A DNA stretch of 64,000 nucleotides from positions 124,001-188,000 of the forward strand of contig JANFNE010000043.1 of assembly GCA_024867545.1 (NCBI GenBank). The letters are read 5' to 3'. Position numbers and translations under genes: made by a program. The stretch comes from Phytopythium helicoides. Its lineage: Eukaryota > Oomycota > Peronosporomycetes > Pythiales > Pythiaceae. The stretch's first letter is position 1; each line of letters opens with the position of its first letter. Positions 44,300 to 56,454 of the stretch are shown in pieces. The notes below the pieces were generated by a model. It did no database searches. It was not told the origin of the DNA and worked only from the letters and a program-made list of their open reading frames with translations.

Positions 44300-44776
44300 G
44301 CTTTACAATTCGAGGCAACGTACTAAGCTGTGACAGCGCTTATTCATGGTTGTTTTGGAGTCCACCATTCACACCTCGATTGTTGCGAAAGCTCTGGGGG
44401 TCTACATTAGTTTCACTGTCCAGCTTTAGCTCAATCGTATTCGGTTGGACAAAGCCATGGATCCACCCAGGCAAGGATGTGAGGATCGGACAAGCTTTAT
44501 ATAGCAGATTGAAATGAACCGAGTCAAGTCATGACTCCCCACGAAATAGATACGGCGTCTATCGCTCTGAAGCATAGGCCAGGCCAGATCAGAACGGTTG
44601 AGATGCTGGTTACTATGGCAATTGCTGCCTTATGTTCTCAGAACGAGAAGCTCTTTCATAGAACTCATATTGCGGATAGAAATCCATCGAGGAGGCGAAC
44701 AGTATCGACTCAGTCCGCTACTCCGGCCATTTTAGCATTCGTTCCACGGAATTCGTGTCCGCCCTCCTTTGCCGCA
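44300..44776. other. Intergenic between scaffold and globin genes
   Basis: About 480 bp. The globin frame is open back to 44531, but nothing upstream of 44777 looks conserved. No RNA gene recognised. Confidence 0.5.
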
Positions 44777-45457
44777 ATGGGGTCATCCCAGTCTCAAGAC
44801 GGCCCGCGTTTACCAAAGGAAGCCAAGGAGAAGCCCAAGAGGTACTCATTCTCGGAGCGCCGTGTTCTGAAGAAGTATCTGCGGTCGTTTCCGCTAACGG
44901 AGAAGTCTACGGAGCGCCATCGGCAGATTGCTGGCAAACACTGGGAGCTCGTTTTCTCTGACAAGCATAGCTCATCAGCCAAAGGAGGGAGTCGAAGCGG
45001 CGGCAGTCACCTGACCGCTAAGCCTAACAACAAGATCACGGATCTTTACGACATTTTCTATCAATACCTCGAGGAGCACGGCAGTGAGCTCAAGCATGTC
45101 TTTAGGTCATCTATGCACGTCCGCGGGCGAGTTCTCGTTCACATCAGCGCTGGTATGCGCGCAATGCTTGGCGCAGAGACCATGATGGAGAAAGTCAAAA
45201 TGCTGACAAAGACTCATCAAAGATTCGGAGTCAAGGCTGAGCACTACGATTTGGTCGGAACAGCACTCTTGTTTGCGATGGAGAAGACTTCTGGTCCATC
45301 AAATTGGAATTTTGAAATCAACGAAGCCTGGAGGTACATGTATGCCCACGTGAGTGTCATTCTCATCCGCGACCAGCTCAAGGACGAGAAGAAGAAAACA
45401 AAGAACACAAGAAAAGCGATCGGCAAACGGGGTCTGCAATCGGTTCCTCCATTATGA
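44777..45457 (+). CDS. Globin-family protein with N-myristoylation motif
   Basis: 226 residues from the ATG at 44777. A globin-like helical domain spans about residues 85-205: ITDLYDIFYQYLEEHG, LKHVFRSS, then RGRVLVHISAGMRAML, then LTKTHQRFGVKAEHY with the likely proximal heme-ligand His147, then VGTALLFAMEK and EAWRYMYAHVS. The N-terminal 80 residues are basic and Ser-rich, and the C-terminus is Lys-rich. The start MGSSQSQ fits the N-myristoylation consensus (Gly2, Ser6), so membrane attachment is plausible; the Lys-rich segments could help. Oxygen, NO or redox sensing is possible, but no enzyme domain is fused. The upstream in-frame ATG at 44531 would remove the myristoylation site. Confidence 0.75.
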   Translation: MGSSQSQDGPRLPKEAKEKPKRYSFSERRVLKKYLRSFPLTEKSTERHRQIAGKHWELVFSDKHSSSAKGGSRSGGSHLTAKPNNKITDLYDIFYQYLEEHGSELKHVFRSSMHVRGRVLVHISAGMRAMLGAETMMEKVKMLTKTHQRFGVKAEHYDLVGTALLFAMEKTSGPSNWNFEINEAWRYMYAHVSVILIRDQLKDEKKKTKNTRKAIGKRGLQSVPPL

Positions 45458-46002
45458 CACTGCAGCAGATTACAACTCAGCACCAGCAGCGAAAGAATCA
45501 AAACTCGTTCCGGTTCACTTGCACATCCCATCAATCCGAAGCCGGACTTCAGTCCGCGATTGCAGCACTGCCACAACCGCCCGCAGCATCGTGAGCCATA
45601 AAACCACGGGTCGTAGCGGGTACGACGACTAGCATCGCACCTTGCGGGGTATATTTGTGAATGATTCTCCAGCTTCTCCGCACCTGTCTTCCTTGCCATT
45701 CCCCCATTTTGCGCACAGCTAGCGATGTAAGCAAGCAGAATTGGAACTTTGTACAGATCCCCCAAGTGATGACGAACGGTTGGAGCGCCTATATTTTGAC
45801 AGTCTCATCTGGATTTTCGCGGCACAATCTGCCTTCACTTGCACCGACGGTCCTATAAAGAAAGCACAAGCGAAGCGAATTTTTGACGATCAGCGCAACT
45901 TGTCCGGTTGAAACACCGTGTTAGCATTGATCGCAAATATAAAATGTGACTTTCTATCCTACACCTTTGGCGTTACGTGATAAGTATGCGAATGCTAACA
46001 CG
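45458..46002. other. Intergenic between convergent genes
   Basis: 545 bp between the 3' ends of the globin gene and the Tudor-repeat gene. Somewhat AT-richer than its surroundings toward 45950. No supported gene. Confidence 0.5.
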
Positions 46003-49000
46003 CTAGTCTGATGAGTTTCCACTACGACGGCGTGCTCCACCACCGGGGCTCGGGCGGACCGGCTTTTCCAGCGCTAGGCTGCCTCCACCAAATCCTGATG
46101 AAGACTGAAGTGGTCGAATACATCGACTGACAACGCGGCTCTCCTTGTCGCCGTCGTCGTACTCGATGTCGTAGGTGCCGTCCGGATGTGCTCGAGATAT
46201 TGTTCCCTTGAAATACTTGTCTTTTCCCATATAGAGGGCTTCTACACGAGTTCCAACTCGATACTGCTGATCAGACATGGTGTTGACTCGTAAAGACTTC
46301 TTCGCCATTGAATCATCGTCAGCGGGACGCCGTGAGTTAGCCTTAGATCGAATAAGATCGGCTGCCACTCCCGTCTCTTTCTCGCCGTCATCGTAGTCGA
46401 TGTCGTACGTGCCATTGAGTCGGCACCTCGAAATCACGCCTGGATAGAACTTGGACTTACCCTTGTACTGCACCTCTACCTTCTCACCCTCCTTAAATTT
46501 GCTGGGCTTCTTCACCTCGTCCTCACTGTCCACCTTACTCGTTGACTTTTTGGGGCTACTCGACTCCCGCGACCGAATAAGGTCGGCGGCAACGCCCGTC
46601 TCCTTTTCACCGTCATCATAGTCGATGTCGTACGTCCCATTCAGTCGACACCGAGATATGACACCTGGGTAGAATTTGGACTTGCCGCGATATTGCGCCT
46701 CCACCTTCTCGCCCTCCTTGAACTTCTTCGGCTTCTTTACGTCGTCCTCACTGTCCACCGCCACGCTTTTCTTACTGGTACTGGGTGCCTCTCGAGAGCG
46801 AATCAGCTCGGTAGCAACACTTGTCTCTTTCTCTCCATCATCGTAGTCGATATCGTATGTTCCATTCAAGCGGCACCGAGAGATGACACCCGGGTAGAAC
46901 TTAGATTTACCCTTGTACTGCACCTCAACCTTCTCACCCTCTTTGAATTTGTTCTTGGTCGTCTTTGCATCGTCCTCGCTGTCCATTTTGCTTGACTTCT
47001 TCGGACTCGACGACGATGTCTCGCGCGACCGAATCAGCTCTGGTGCCACACCTGTCTCCTTCTCTCCATCGTCGTAGTCGATGTCGTAGGTGCCGTTCAA
47101 TCGACATCTGGAGATGATACCCGGGTAGAACTTGGATTTGCCCTTGTACTGTACCTCGACCTTCTCGCCCTCTTTGAACCTCTTCGGTTTCTTTACATCA
47201 TCCTCGCTATCAGCAGCGGCACTCTTCTTTGGGGACGAGCTCGAGCCTCCAAGTCGACGGATGAGTGACGGAGATACGTATGTTTCCTTCTCGCCGTCGT
47301 CGTAGTCAATATCATACGTACCGTTGGACCGACATCGTACGATAACACCGGGGTAGTACTTGGACTTGCCTTTGTACTGCACCTCGACCTTCTCTCCCTC
47401 CTTGTACTTGGTCTTCCCACCTGAGTCCTCTTCACTAGTATCTGCAGCTGCCTTCTTAGATGGACTCGAACCACCACCTAGCGGGCGGATGAGCTCGGCC
47501 ATCACACCAGTCTCCTTCTCGCCATCGTCGTAGTCGATATCAAAGGTACCATTGAGACGGCATCTGGAGATGACGCCGGGGTAAAACTTGGATTTTCCCT
47601 TGTACTGCGCCTCAATTTTGTCGCCCTCCTTGAACGACGGCTTTTTCTTGCCGTCACCTCCACCATTGCCTCCGTCCTTCAGTCTGATAAAGTCACCTAC
47701 AACACCAGTCTCTTTCTCCCCGTCGTCATAGTCGATGTCGTATGTGCCGTTGAGCCTACAGCGTGATATGATTCCGGGGTAGAATTTAGATTTACCCTTG
47801 TACTGTGCTTCCACCTTGTCGCCCTCGCGGAACTTCTTGGACGCCTTTGGCGGGTCGTCACTGTCGTCGACTGCAGCCTTCTTTTTGTCGCCACCGTCCT
47901 TGAGCCGGATGAGTTCTACTGCCACTCCAGTTTCTTTTTCTCCGTCGTCGTAATCGATGTCGTATGTGCCGTTGAGGCGGCATCTGGAGATGACGCCTGG
48001 GTAGAATTTGGATTTGCCTTTGTATTGTGCCTCCACCTTGTCACCTTCTCGGAATGGTTTTGACGGCCTTCGCCCACTAGCGTCCTTGGTGTCATCCTCT
48101 CTCGACTTGATGAGGTCAGAGGCGACTCCTGTCTCCTTTTCTCCGTCATCATAATCGATATCGTAGGTTCCATTCAGTCTACAGCGGGCAATGACACCCG
48201 GATAGTACTTGGATTTCCCTTTGTATTGGACATCCACCTTTTCGCCTTCCTTGAATCGCTTCTTTTCGCCACCACCACTATCGACCTTCGATTTCTTCTC
48301 GAGCGATCGAATAAGATCGGCTGCCACTCCCGTCTCTTTCTCGCCGTCATCGTAGTCGATGTCGTACGTGCCATTGAGTCGGCACCTCGAAATCACGCCT
48401 GGATAGAACTTGGACTTACCCTTGTACTGCACCTCTACCTTCTCACCCTCCTTAAATTTGCTGGGCTTCTTCACCTCGTCCTCACTGTCCACCTTACTCG
48501 TTGACTTTTTGGGGCTACTCGACTCCCGCGACCGAATAAGGTCGGCGGCAACGCCCGTCTCCTTTTCACCGTCATCATAGTCGATGTCGTACGTCCCGTT
48601 CAGTCGACATCGAGATATGACACCTGGGTAGAACTTGGACTTGCCGCGATATTGCGCCTCCACCTTCTCGCCCTCCTTGAACTTCTTCGGCTTCTTTACG
48701 TCGTCCTCACTGTCCACCGCCACGCTTTTCTTACTGTACTGGGTGCCTCTCGAGAGCGAATCAGCTCGGTAGCAACACTTGTCTCTTTCTCTCCATCATC
48801 GTAGTCGATATCGTATGTTCCATTCAAGCGGCACCGAGAGATGACACCCGGGTAGAACTTAGATTTACCCTTGTACTGCACCTCAACCTTCTCACCCTCT
48901 TTGAATTTGTTCTTGGTCGTCTTTGCATCGTCCTCGCTGTCGATTTTGCTTGACTTCTTCGGACTTGACGACGATGTCTCGCGCGACCGAATCAGCTCTG

Positions 49001-52000
49001 GTGCCACACCTGTCTCCTTCTCTCCATCGTCGTAGTCGATGTCGTAGGTGCCGTTCAATCGACATCTGGAGATGATACCCGGGTAGAACTTGGATTTGCC
49101 CTTGTACTGTACCTCGACCTTCTCGCCCTCTTTGAACCTCTTCGGTTTCTTTACATCATCCTCGCTATCAGCAGCGGCACTCTTCTTCGGGGACGAGCTC
49201 GAGCCTCCAAGTCGACGGATGAGTGACGGAGATACGTACGTTTCCTTCTCGCCGTCGTCGTAGTCGATATCATACGTACCGTTGGATCGGCATCGTACGA
49301 TGACACCGGGGTAGTACTTGGACTTGCCTTTGTACTGCACCTCGACCTTCTCTCCCTCCTTGTACTTGGTCTTCCCGCCTGAGTCCTCTTCGCTAGTATC
49401 TGCGGTTGCCTTCTTAGATGGACTTGAACCACCACCTAGCGGGCGGATGAGGTCGGTCATCACGCCAGTCTCCTTCTCGCCATCGTCGTAGTCGATATCA
49501 AAGGTACCATTGAGACGGCATCTGGAGATGACGCCGGGGTAAAACTTGGATTTGCCCTTGTACTGAGCCTCAACTTTGTCGCCCTCCTTGAACGACGGCT
49601 TTTTCTTACCGTCGCCGCCACCATTGCCTCCGTCCTTCAGTCTGATAAAGTCACCTACAACACCAGTCTCTTTCTCCCCGTCGTCATAGTCGATGTCGTA
49701 TGTGCCGTTGAGCCTGCAGCGTGATATGACTCCGGGGTAGAATTTAGATTTACCCTTGTACTGTGCTTCCACCTTGTCGCCCTCGCGGAACTTCTTGGAC
49801 GCCTTTGGCGGGTCGTCACTGTCGTCGACTGCAGCCTTCTTTTTGTCGCCACCGTCCTTGAGCCGGATGAGTTCTACTGCCACTCCAGTTTCTTTTTCTC
49901 CGTCGTCGTAATCGATGTCGTATGTGCCGTTGAGGCGGCATCTGGCGATGACGCCTGGGTAGAATTTGGACTTGCCTTTGTATTGTGCCTCCACCTTGTC
50001 ACCTTCTCGGAATGGTTTTGACGACCTTCGCCCACTAGTGTCCTTGATGCTATCCTCTCTCGACTTGATGAGCTCAAGGGCGACTCCTGTCTCCTTCTCT
50101 CCGTCATCATAATCGATGTCGTAGGTGCCATTCAGTCTACAGCGGGCAATGACACCTGGATAGTACTTGGATTTCCCTTTGTATTTGACATCCACCTTTT
50201 CGCCTTCCTTGAATCTCTTCTTTTCGTCACCACCACTATCGTCTTTCGACTTCTTCTCGAGCGATCGAATAAGATCGGCTGCCACTCCTGTCTCTTTCTC
50301 ACCGTCATCGTAGTCGATGTCGTACGTGCCATTGAGCCGGCACCTCGAAATCACGCCCGGGTAGAACTTGGATTTACCCTTGTACTGCACCTCTACCTTC
50401 TCACCCTCCTTAAATTTGCTGGGCTTCTTCACCTCGTCCTCACTGTCCACCTTACTCGTTGACTTTTTGGGGCTACTCGACTCCCGCGACCGAATAAGGT
50501 CGGCGGCAATGCCCGTCTCCTTTTCACCGTCATCATAGTCGATGTCGTACGTCCCATTCAGTCGACACCGAGATATGACACCTGGGTAGAATTTGGACTT
50601 GCCGCGATATTGTGCCTCCACCTTCTCGCCCTCCTTAAATTTCTTCGGCTTCTTTACGTCGTCCTCACTGTCCATCGCTGCACTTTTCTTACTGGGTGCC
50701 TCTCGAGAGCGAATCAACTCGGCAGCAACGCTTGTCTCTTTCTCTCCGTCATCGTAGTCGATATCGTATGTTCCATTCAAGCGGCACCGAGAGATGACAC
50801 CCGGGTAGAACTTGGATTTACCCTTGTACTGCACCTCAACCTTCTCACCTTCTTTGAATTTGTTCTTGGTCGTTTTTGCATCGTCCTCGCTGTCGATTTT
50901 GCTTGACTTCTTTGGACTTGACGACGATGTCTCGCGCGACCGAATCAGCTCTGGTGCCACACCTGTCTCCTTCTCTCCATCGTCGTAGTCGATGTCGTAG
51001 GTGCCGTTCAACCGACATCTGGAGATGATACCCGGGAAGAACTTGGATTTGCCCTTGTACTGCACCTCAACCTTCTCGCCCTCTTTGAACTTCTTCGGTT
51101 TTTTTACATCATCCTCGCTATCAGCAGCGGCACTCTTCTTCGGGGACGAGCTCGAGCCTCCAAGTCGACGGATGAGTGACGGAGATACGTACGTTTCCTT
51201 CTCGCCGTCGTCGTAGTCGATATCATACGTACCGTTGGATCGGCATCGTACGATGACACCGGGGTAGTACTTGGACTTACCTTTGTACTGCACCTCGACC
51301 TTCTCTCCCTCCTTGTACTTGGTCTTCCCGCCTGAGTCCTCTTCGCTAGTATCTGCGGTTGCCTTCTTAGATGGACTTGAACCACCACCTAGCGGGCGGA
51401 TGAGGTCGGTCATCACGCCAGTCTCCTTCTCGCCATCGTCGTAGTCGATATCAAAGGTACCATTGAGACGGCATCTGGAGATGACGCCGGGGTAAAACTT
51501 GGATTTTCCCTTGTACTGCGCCTCAATTTTGTCGCCCTCCTTGAACGACGGCTTTTTCTTGCCGTCACCTCCACCATTGCCTCCGTCCTTCAGTCTGATA
51601 AAGTCACCTACAACACCAGTCTCTTTCTCCCCGTCGTCATAGTCGATGTCGTATGTGCCGTTGAGCCTACAGCGTGATATGATTCCGGGGTAGAATTTAG
51701 ATTTACCCTTGTACTGTGCTTCCACCTTGTCGCCTTCGCGGAACTTCTTGGACGCCTTTGGTGGGTCGTCACTGTCGTCGACTGCAGTCTTCTTTTTGTC
51801 GCCACCATCTCTGAGCCGGATGAGTTCTGCTGTCACTCCAGTTTCTTTTTCTCCGTCGTCGTAATCGATGTCGTACGTTCCGTTGAGGCGGCATCTGGAG
51901 ATGACGCCTGGGTAGAATTTGGATTTGCCTTTGTATTGTGCCTCCACCTTGTCACCTTCTCGGAACCGCTTGGGGGCTAGTTTAGATGGTGGTGAATCAT

Positions 52001-55000
52001 CAGTATCATCTGCTTTTGCCTTGTTGTCGTCAACACTATCTTTTGGACGTATTAAATCTGCTGCTACGCTTGATTCCTTTTCTCCGTCATCATAATCGAT
52101 ATCGTAAGTGCCATTCTAAGCGGCCTGCGGGAGATTACCCCAGCGTAGAATTTGGATTTCCCTTGGTACCTTGCCTCAACTTTTTGTCCAACCTTGAAAC
52201 GTCCTCTTGCAGGTCGGTCGCTGTCACTAGTGGTTTCTGTCGGTTTGGTCGGCTTCTTTGGACTGGATGCGGCTTTCAATTTGATGAATTCGCGGCGGGT
52301 GCCCGTCTCTTTTTCTCCGTCATCGTAATCAATGTCATATGTCCGTTGAGGCGGGACCTGGAAATAACACCCGGGTAGTACTTATCCCCTCCCTTGAATC
52401 GCGCCTCAACTTTCTGGCCGACAGCAAGTTTGGCTCCCAGTTCACTCTCACTCGTATCACTCGGCTGAGTTTTCTTCTCGCCAGACCCACCTGGTCTCTC
52501 TCGAATCAACGTAGCTTTCACCGCGCTCTCCTTTTCGCCGTCAGTATAATTAATGTCGTACGAACCGTTGAGGCGACATCGCGCGATTACTCCTGGGTAA
52601 TATTTATCGCCTCCTTGAACCTAGCCTCGATTTCTTGCCCTTGCTTAAACTTGAACGATGGCTTTGCTACCGAGTCGTCAGCTGAAGAAGTGTCAGCGGC
52701 AGGCTTTCTGATGGGTCTTTGAGGCTTAATCGGCTCGTCGTCACTTTGCATTTTAGGTTTTGCCTTCACAGGGGAAGCACCAGCTTTCATGCGGATTTTA
52801 CTATTTGGCACGTGCTTCTCCAACTCACCGCTCTCAAGCTCGACATCGCACGATCCGTCAGGGTGTGGGCGAAAGATTTTTCCCTTAACATAATCTGCCG
52901 CTCCTTTGAGAAGCACTTCTACTCGCTGCCCCTTCGTAAATGCTGCCTCAGAGGAAGAGGTATCTTCCACCTTCGCGGATTTCTTTGGAGATGAGCTTTT
53001 TGCTGCAGTCTTCGTGGGGCTCTTGCTTTTCTTTAGGACCTTGATATATTTGGAGTGGACACGCTCCTCAATCTCACTGTCGTCATACTCAATGTCGTAC
53101 GATCCATCTGTCCGGCATTTCTTGATGGTGCCGCTAAAGAATCGCTCACCGCCCTGGAAGCGAGCCTCGACACGGTCACCAATATCATACTTCATTCCAC
53201 TCCCATCTTTGCTATTGTCCTTGCTAGATTTGTCCTTGCTAGCATCGGCAGAATGGGCGTAGCTTTGATAATACGTGCGCTAGAAATTTCCATGAGGCTG
53301 GCCTCATCAATGTGTTTTTCATACTGTCCGTTGTCAAATTCCACATCGTAGGTCAAGTTAGAGTGTACACGACGGATCACACCTACTTGGTAGTCCTTTT
53401 CACCCAAAGGCACAGCCTGAATTTCCTCGCCGCGCACGAATTTCGGTTTTCTGTCGACGGAGACTCGCCGTGAGCTCGATGAACGAGGTTTGGTATCTAC
53501 CTTTCGGCGGGAGCTACGGGATGAGCGTCTGTGTCGGCCAGACGAATCGGAAGCTGACTCTGACGACGACGAAGAAGATGATGATGAAGACTCCGAACTG
53601 GATGAGCCACGATAAGTGGAGCGCTTGGTTTTTGACTTATGTTTCTTTTTGTGAGATTCGGACTTCTTGTTTTTCTTGCGAATGATCAGCGAGCGACCGC
53701 ACATTTCACATTCCTCCATGTCGTAATTGTTGTCAAATTTGCAATGAGAGCATGTCAAGAATCCCTCACCATGACGGCCTGGTCGAGGCTTGGACGTTTC
53801 ACAAATCTCACAATGGGTAGCCCAGTCAGCTACTTGTTGGTGAGCACACACGCGACAAACCCACCCTGTTCGCGGGACAGAGGCAGGAATCTCCGGTGCA
53901 GCAGCAGCCAAGTCTACAAAGGCGTCACGATGTGGTGCTACGGGGATCGCATAATGAGAGTCATGTTGCACATTGTAGGTATCGATATGACCCGTGGCAT
54001 ACCGACTCTCTTGCCACGAATTGTAGCGAGTTGTTGGATCGGCTAGTCGCATAGGTGCTGTGGCAGGGCGTGGCCAACCAGAATTTAACCCTCCCCCACT
54101 AGCTCCAATCATGGCCAGAAATCGAGTGTACGACACTGACGTAGTGTCCACAGGTCGAGCGAGCTGAATCATGAGGAAATGTAATACTGAGTCAGATATT
54201 GGAAACCCATACGAGCGCAGAATGCCGATAAATGTGGCTCTCGGAACGAATCCCGTCCGATGAGGGTCTTCCTGCGCGAATACTTCGCTGAGATCGATAC
54301 CGGCGTTCATGAGAATACCAAAGCGTGCCACCCCGAGAGATCGGATGTCTTCCCTGTACGCGATCCAGATTTTTGACTGTCAGGTAGATCACAAGCACAG
54401 CAAAATAGTACCTCCACGTACATTTCTTGGGCGTCTGGTTCAAGAAACCGACTCAGGGCTACGTAGTCGAGCAACCCACGTCCAGGAATATTGAATAGCT
54501 GCGCAACAGCCTGTACAAGGTGAGTCGAGACTGAGATCCCCATTCGTGCAAGTGACTCTTGTAGCGTGTGGGCAGAGATGCCGCCGGAGCAAGCTGGGTC
54601 GCATGACTGAAAGAATGGCACCAGGTCTAGATACACCTGAGCATGCACAAACGCCTCTCGTAACTGCGCTTTGAGCTGTGATGGCGGGGGTAAAGTAGCT
54701 CCAGATCGCCCACTACCCCAATCAAGGGGTGTTCCTGATTGGTTCAGGTGAGTGTAAGGCACCTGCGAATACGGTCGATACGATCCGGTCCCGTAAACCT
54801 GCCCTGAGCTGGAGACCGGGCTTACTGGGATGAATTGGTGAGGCATGTCTTGATAATGCACTGGGGACGTTATGAAGCTTCCCGCCGCTCCATAGTAGCC
54901 AGGAGGTGGAGCTGTTACAGGCCGGCCATACTGAGCTAAAGCCGCATATCCTCCATTGTCGGCGAGGAACGCAGGATTCGGAGCCGAGTCGTACGAGTGC

Positions 55001-55098
55001 GTGACGCCTCTCCAATACTCGGGGTCGAGTGGTGTGGGTCGGCGGTCGCTTACCTCGTCTGTGTCGCTGCTCTGTGATAGATAGACGAGTGACTCCAT
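46003..55098 (-). CDS. Giant Tudor-like repeat protein with EF-hand-like and RanBP2-type zinc-finger N-terminus
   Basis: The start at 55098 (MESLVYLSQSSDTDE) leads through a Pro/Tyr/Gly-rich region and two EF-hand-like helical units (55098-53900, one split by an intron or indel near 54350-54410). Two RanBP2-type zinc fingers follow (WVCRVC-x9-HCEICE; FLTCSHC-x9-ECEMCGRS), then a Lys/Ser/Arg-rich linker, then about 33 Tudor-like repeats of roughly 65-72 residues, each with FKEGEKVE-Q-KGKSKFYPG and NGTYDIDYDDGEKE cores. The six N-terminal repeats are diverged; the next 26 are nearly identical; the last is diverged (GTYDIEYDDGDKE). One-base changes near 48735, 52120, 52345 and 52612 break the frame, each inside a repeat whose siblings show the intact version. 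Tudor-like barrels usually bind methylated Lys or Arg; aromatic Tyr and acidic residues here fit. A multivalent chromatin or RNP scaffold is inferred. Confidence 0.8.
46130..51960 (-). repeat. Higher-order Tudor array: nine-repeat block of ~1,958 bp, three copies
   Basis: Repeats can be labelled A-I by their linkers (for example SPSKKA-ADTSEEDSGGKTK before one type, DGGNGGGDGKKKPS before another). Read N- to C-terminally the order is DEFGHIABC-DEFGHIABC-DEFGHI-AB plus a diverged end unit. Matching segments recur at offsets of 1,958 bp (47193 and 49151; 47916 and 49874; 48174 and 50132) and about 1,953 bp (49151 and 51104). Between copies, differences are a few per cent at most by eye. Confidence 0.9.
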
Positions 55099-55422
55099 GA
55101 CGAGTTGGCCTGGGCAACAACTGTTCCGCAATGATCTTGTTCTTTGCTGAGAGCAAATAGCAGTCGCAAAAGAGGAGCACAAGGGGTGGCACAGGTGGTT
55201 ACAAGCCTGCTTCCTATTGTTAGGAAGCTGGTCCGACTGACGCGTTAGATCTGCACAAACGATGACGAACACAGCTCAAGTTTCTCATGTTTCTCGGGTC
55301 TTGTTGTAGCTAGAGAACTAACTGCAAATGTTGCTGGCACAACGTGAGATGGCTGTTCCTGCAAAATGATATCCAGTCGTCACTTGTGGTTATCAGTGAC
55401 GTTGAGAGTCCATTCTTCGCGC
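55099..55422. promoter_or_regulatory. Upstream region of the Tudor-repeat gene
   Basis: 324 bp between the Tudor-gene start and the 3' end of the next minus-strand gene. It must contain the Tudor-gene promoter. No clear element is visible. Confidence 0.35.
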
Positions 55423-56208
55423 TCACTTGAGCAAGACATAGAAGTCGGCATCCCGTTGCTCTCTCTGTTCCGAACGTTGAGTGTGCACCAGTTTCTCAGA
55501 GCGTTTGGTCATGACGGCAAGCAGGATGCCGAGCACGATCAGCGCCACTGCGCCGAGAGTGACGTGCAGGTAGTCCTCGCTGTCCCCGTATTCGCCTGCA
55601 AGGGCGTTCCTGGCCAGCACCACCGAGCTGGTGGCGCTTGAGGCGGCTACAGTAGTGGTGTTAACCTCAAGAGCGTCCAGGATCTTGTCAAGTTGCTGAT
55701 CCTTGGCCTCCTTCTCTTCCGTCAGCGGGTCCACATACGCGTCGGCTTCCAGCGCGTTGCTGTTGGGTGGGGTCGTCTGCGTTAGCTCGTTGAGCAGATC
55801 GTCGATCTCCTGGTCCCGCTGCTGCTTTTCGGTCGTCAGCGGGTCCTCGTAGCCATCGGCGGACACCAGGACGGTCGTGGCTGAAGCGGAGGGAGCGGTG
55901 GCCGGCGCCGGCGCCAGCGCGTCGACCAGCGCGCTGATCTTCTGGTCCTGCGCCTCCTTCTCGTCCGTCAGCGGGTCCACGTAGTCGTCCGCCTCCAGCG
56001 CCTTGCTGGCGGGCGTGGCGGGCGCCAGCCGCTCGAGCAGCGCGTCGATCTGCGCCTGCGTCTGCTGCTGCTCGGCCGCCAGCGGGTCCACGTACGCGCC
56101 GTCGTCACCGCCGTCACCGCCCGCCAGGAACGTCACCAGGCGCTCGATCTTGGCGGCGGGCGCCGCGTCCTCGCGCGCCAGGAACGCGCGCACGGCGCTC
56201 AGCTCCAT
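55423..56208 (-). CDS. Four-repeat YVDPLTxEK protein with one membrane span
   Basis: 261 residues, intronless, start at 56208. Four copies of a 40-50-residue repeat: AYVDPLAAEQQQTQAQIDAL, DYVDPLTDEKEAQDQKISAL, GYEDPLTTEKQQRDQEIDDL and AYVDPLTEEKEAKDQQLDKI. Each is an acidic Tyr-x-Asp-Pro-Leu turn plus a Gln/Lys/Asp-rich amphipathic helix ending in a Leu pair, separated by Ala/Pro/Thr linkers. A single hydrophobic helix follows (LHVTLGAVALIVLGILLAVM, about residues 215-235), then a basic tail. There is no signal peptide, so the orientation is unsettled; it could be tail-anchored with an unusually long tail. I do not recognise the family. It is divergent from the PHD-type gene with 246 bp between starts. 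Confidence 0.75.
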   Translation of the reverse strand: MELSAVRAFLAREDAAPAAKIERLVTFLAGGDGGDDGAYVDPLAAEQQQTQAQIDALLERLAPATPASKALEADDYVDPLTDEKEAQDQKISALVDALAPAPATAPSASATTVLVSADGYEDPLTTEKQQRDQEIDDLLNELTQTTPPNSNALEADAYVDPLTEEKEAKDQQLDKILDALEVNTTTVAASSATSSVVLARNALAGEYGDSEDYLHVTLGAVALIVLGILLAVMTKRSEKLVHTQRSEQREQRDADFYVLLK

Positions 56209-56454
56209 GGGATCCGTGTAGTGGCGCTTTGAAGCGGAAGATCGCGCGCGGCCTCTGACACATGATGCGTCGCGTCCGTTGATGCGTGACTTCTGATTTT
56301 CATTATATCATCCATCCTGCAGAACCCAATACCCTGTCTAGTACTGTAATCTCCCCGAAGCGGCGCCAATCCAACGCATCGATTGGCCGCCTTTTCCGCC
56401 AACCAGCGCCGCGCACCCGCGCCGCCCCGCCGCTTCCGCCACTCCGCCCCCTCC

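Noticed and set aside
44531..44776. N-terminal extension of the globin
   Set aside because: The extension has no conserved features, and the downstream ATG gives a proper myristoylation motif; kept only as an alternative.
45244..45765. 173-codon minus-strand ORF opposite the globin 3' end
   Set aside because: Overlaps globin coding sequence in antisense and continues into the intergenic region; no domain.
46003..51947. CRISPR-like array because of the regular spacing of similar units
   Set aside because: Units are ~200 bp coding repeats in frame with conserved protein sequence, not short direct repeats with unique spacers.
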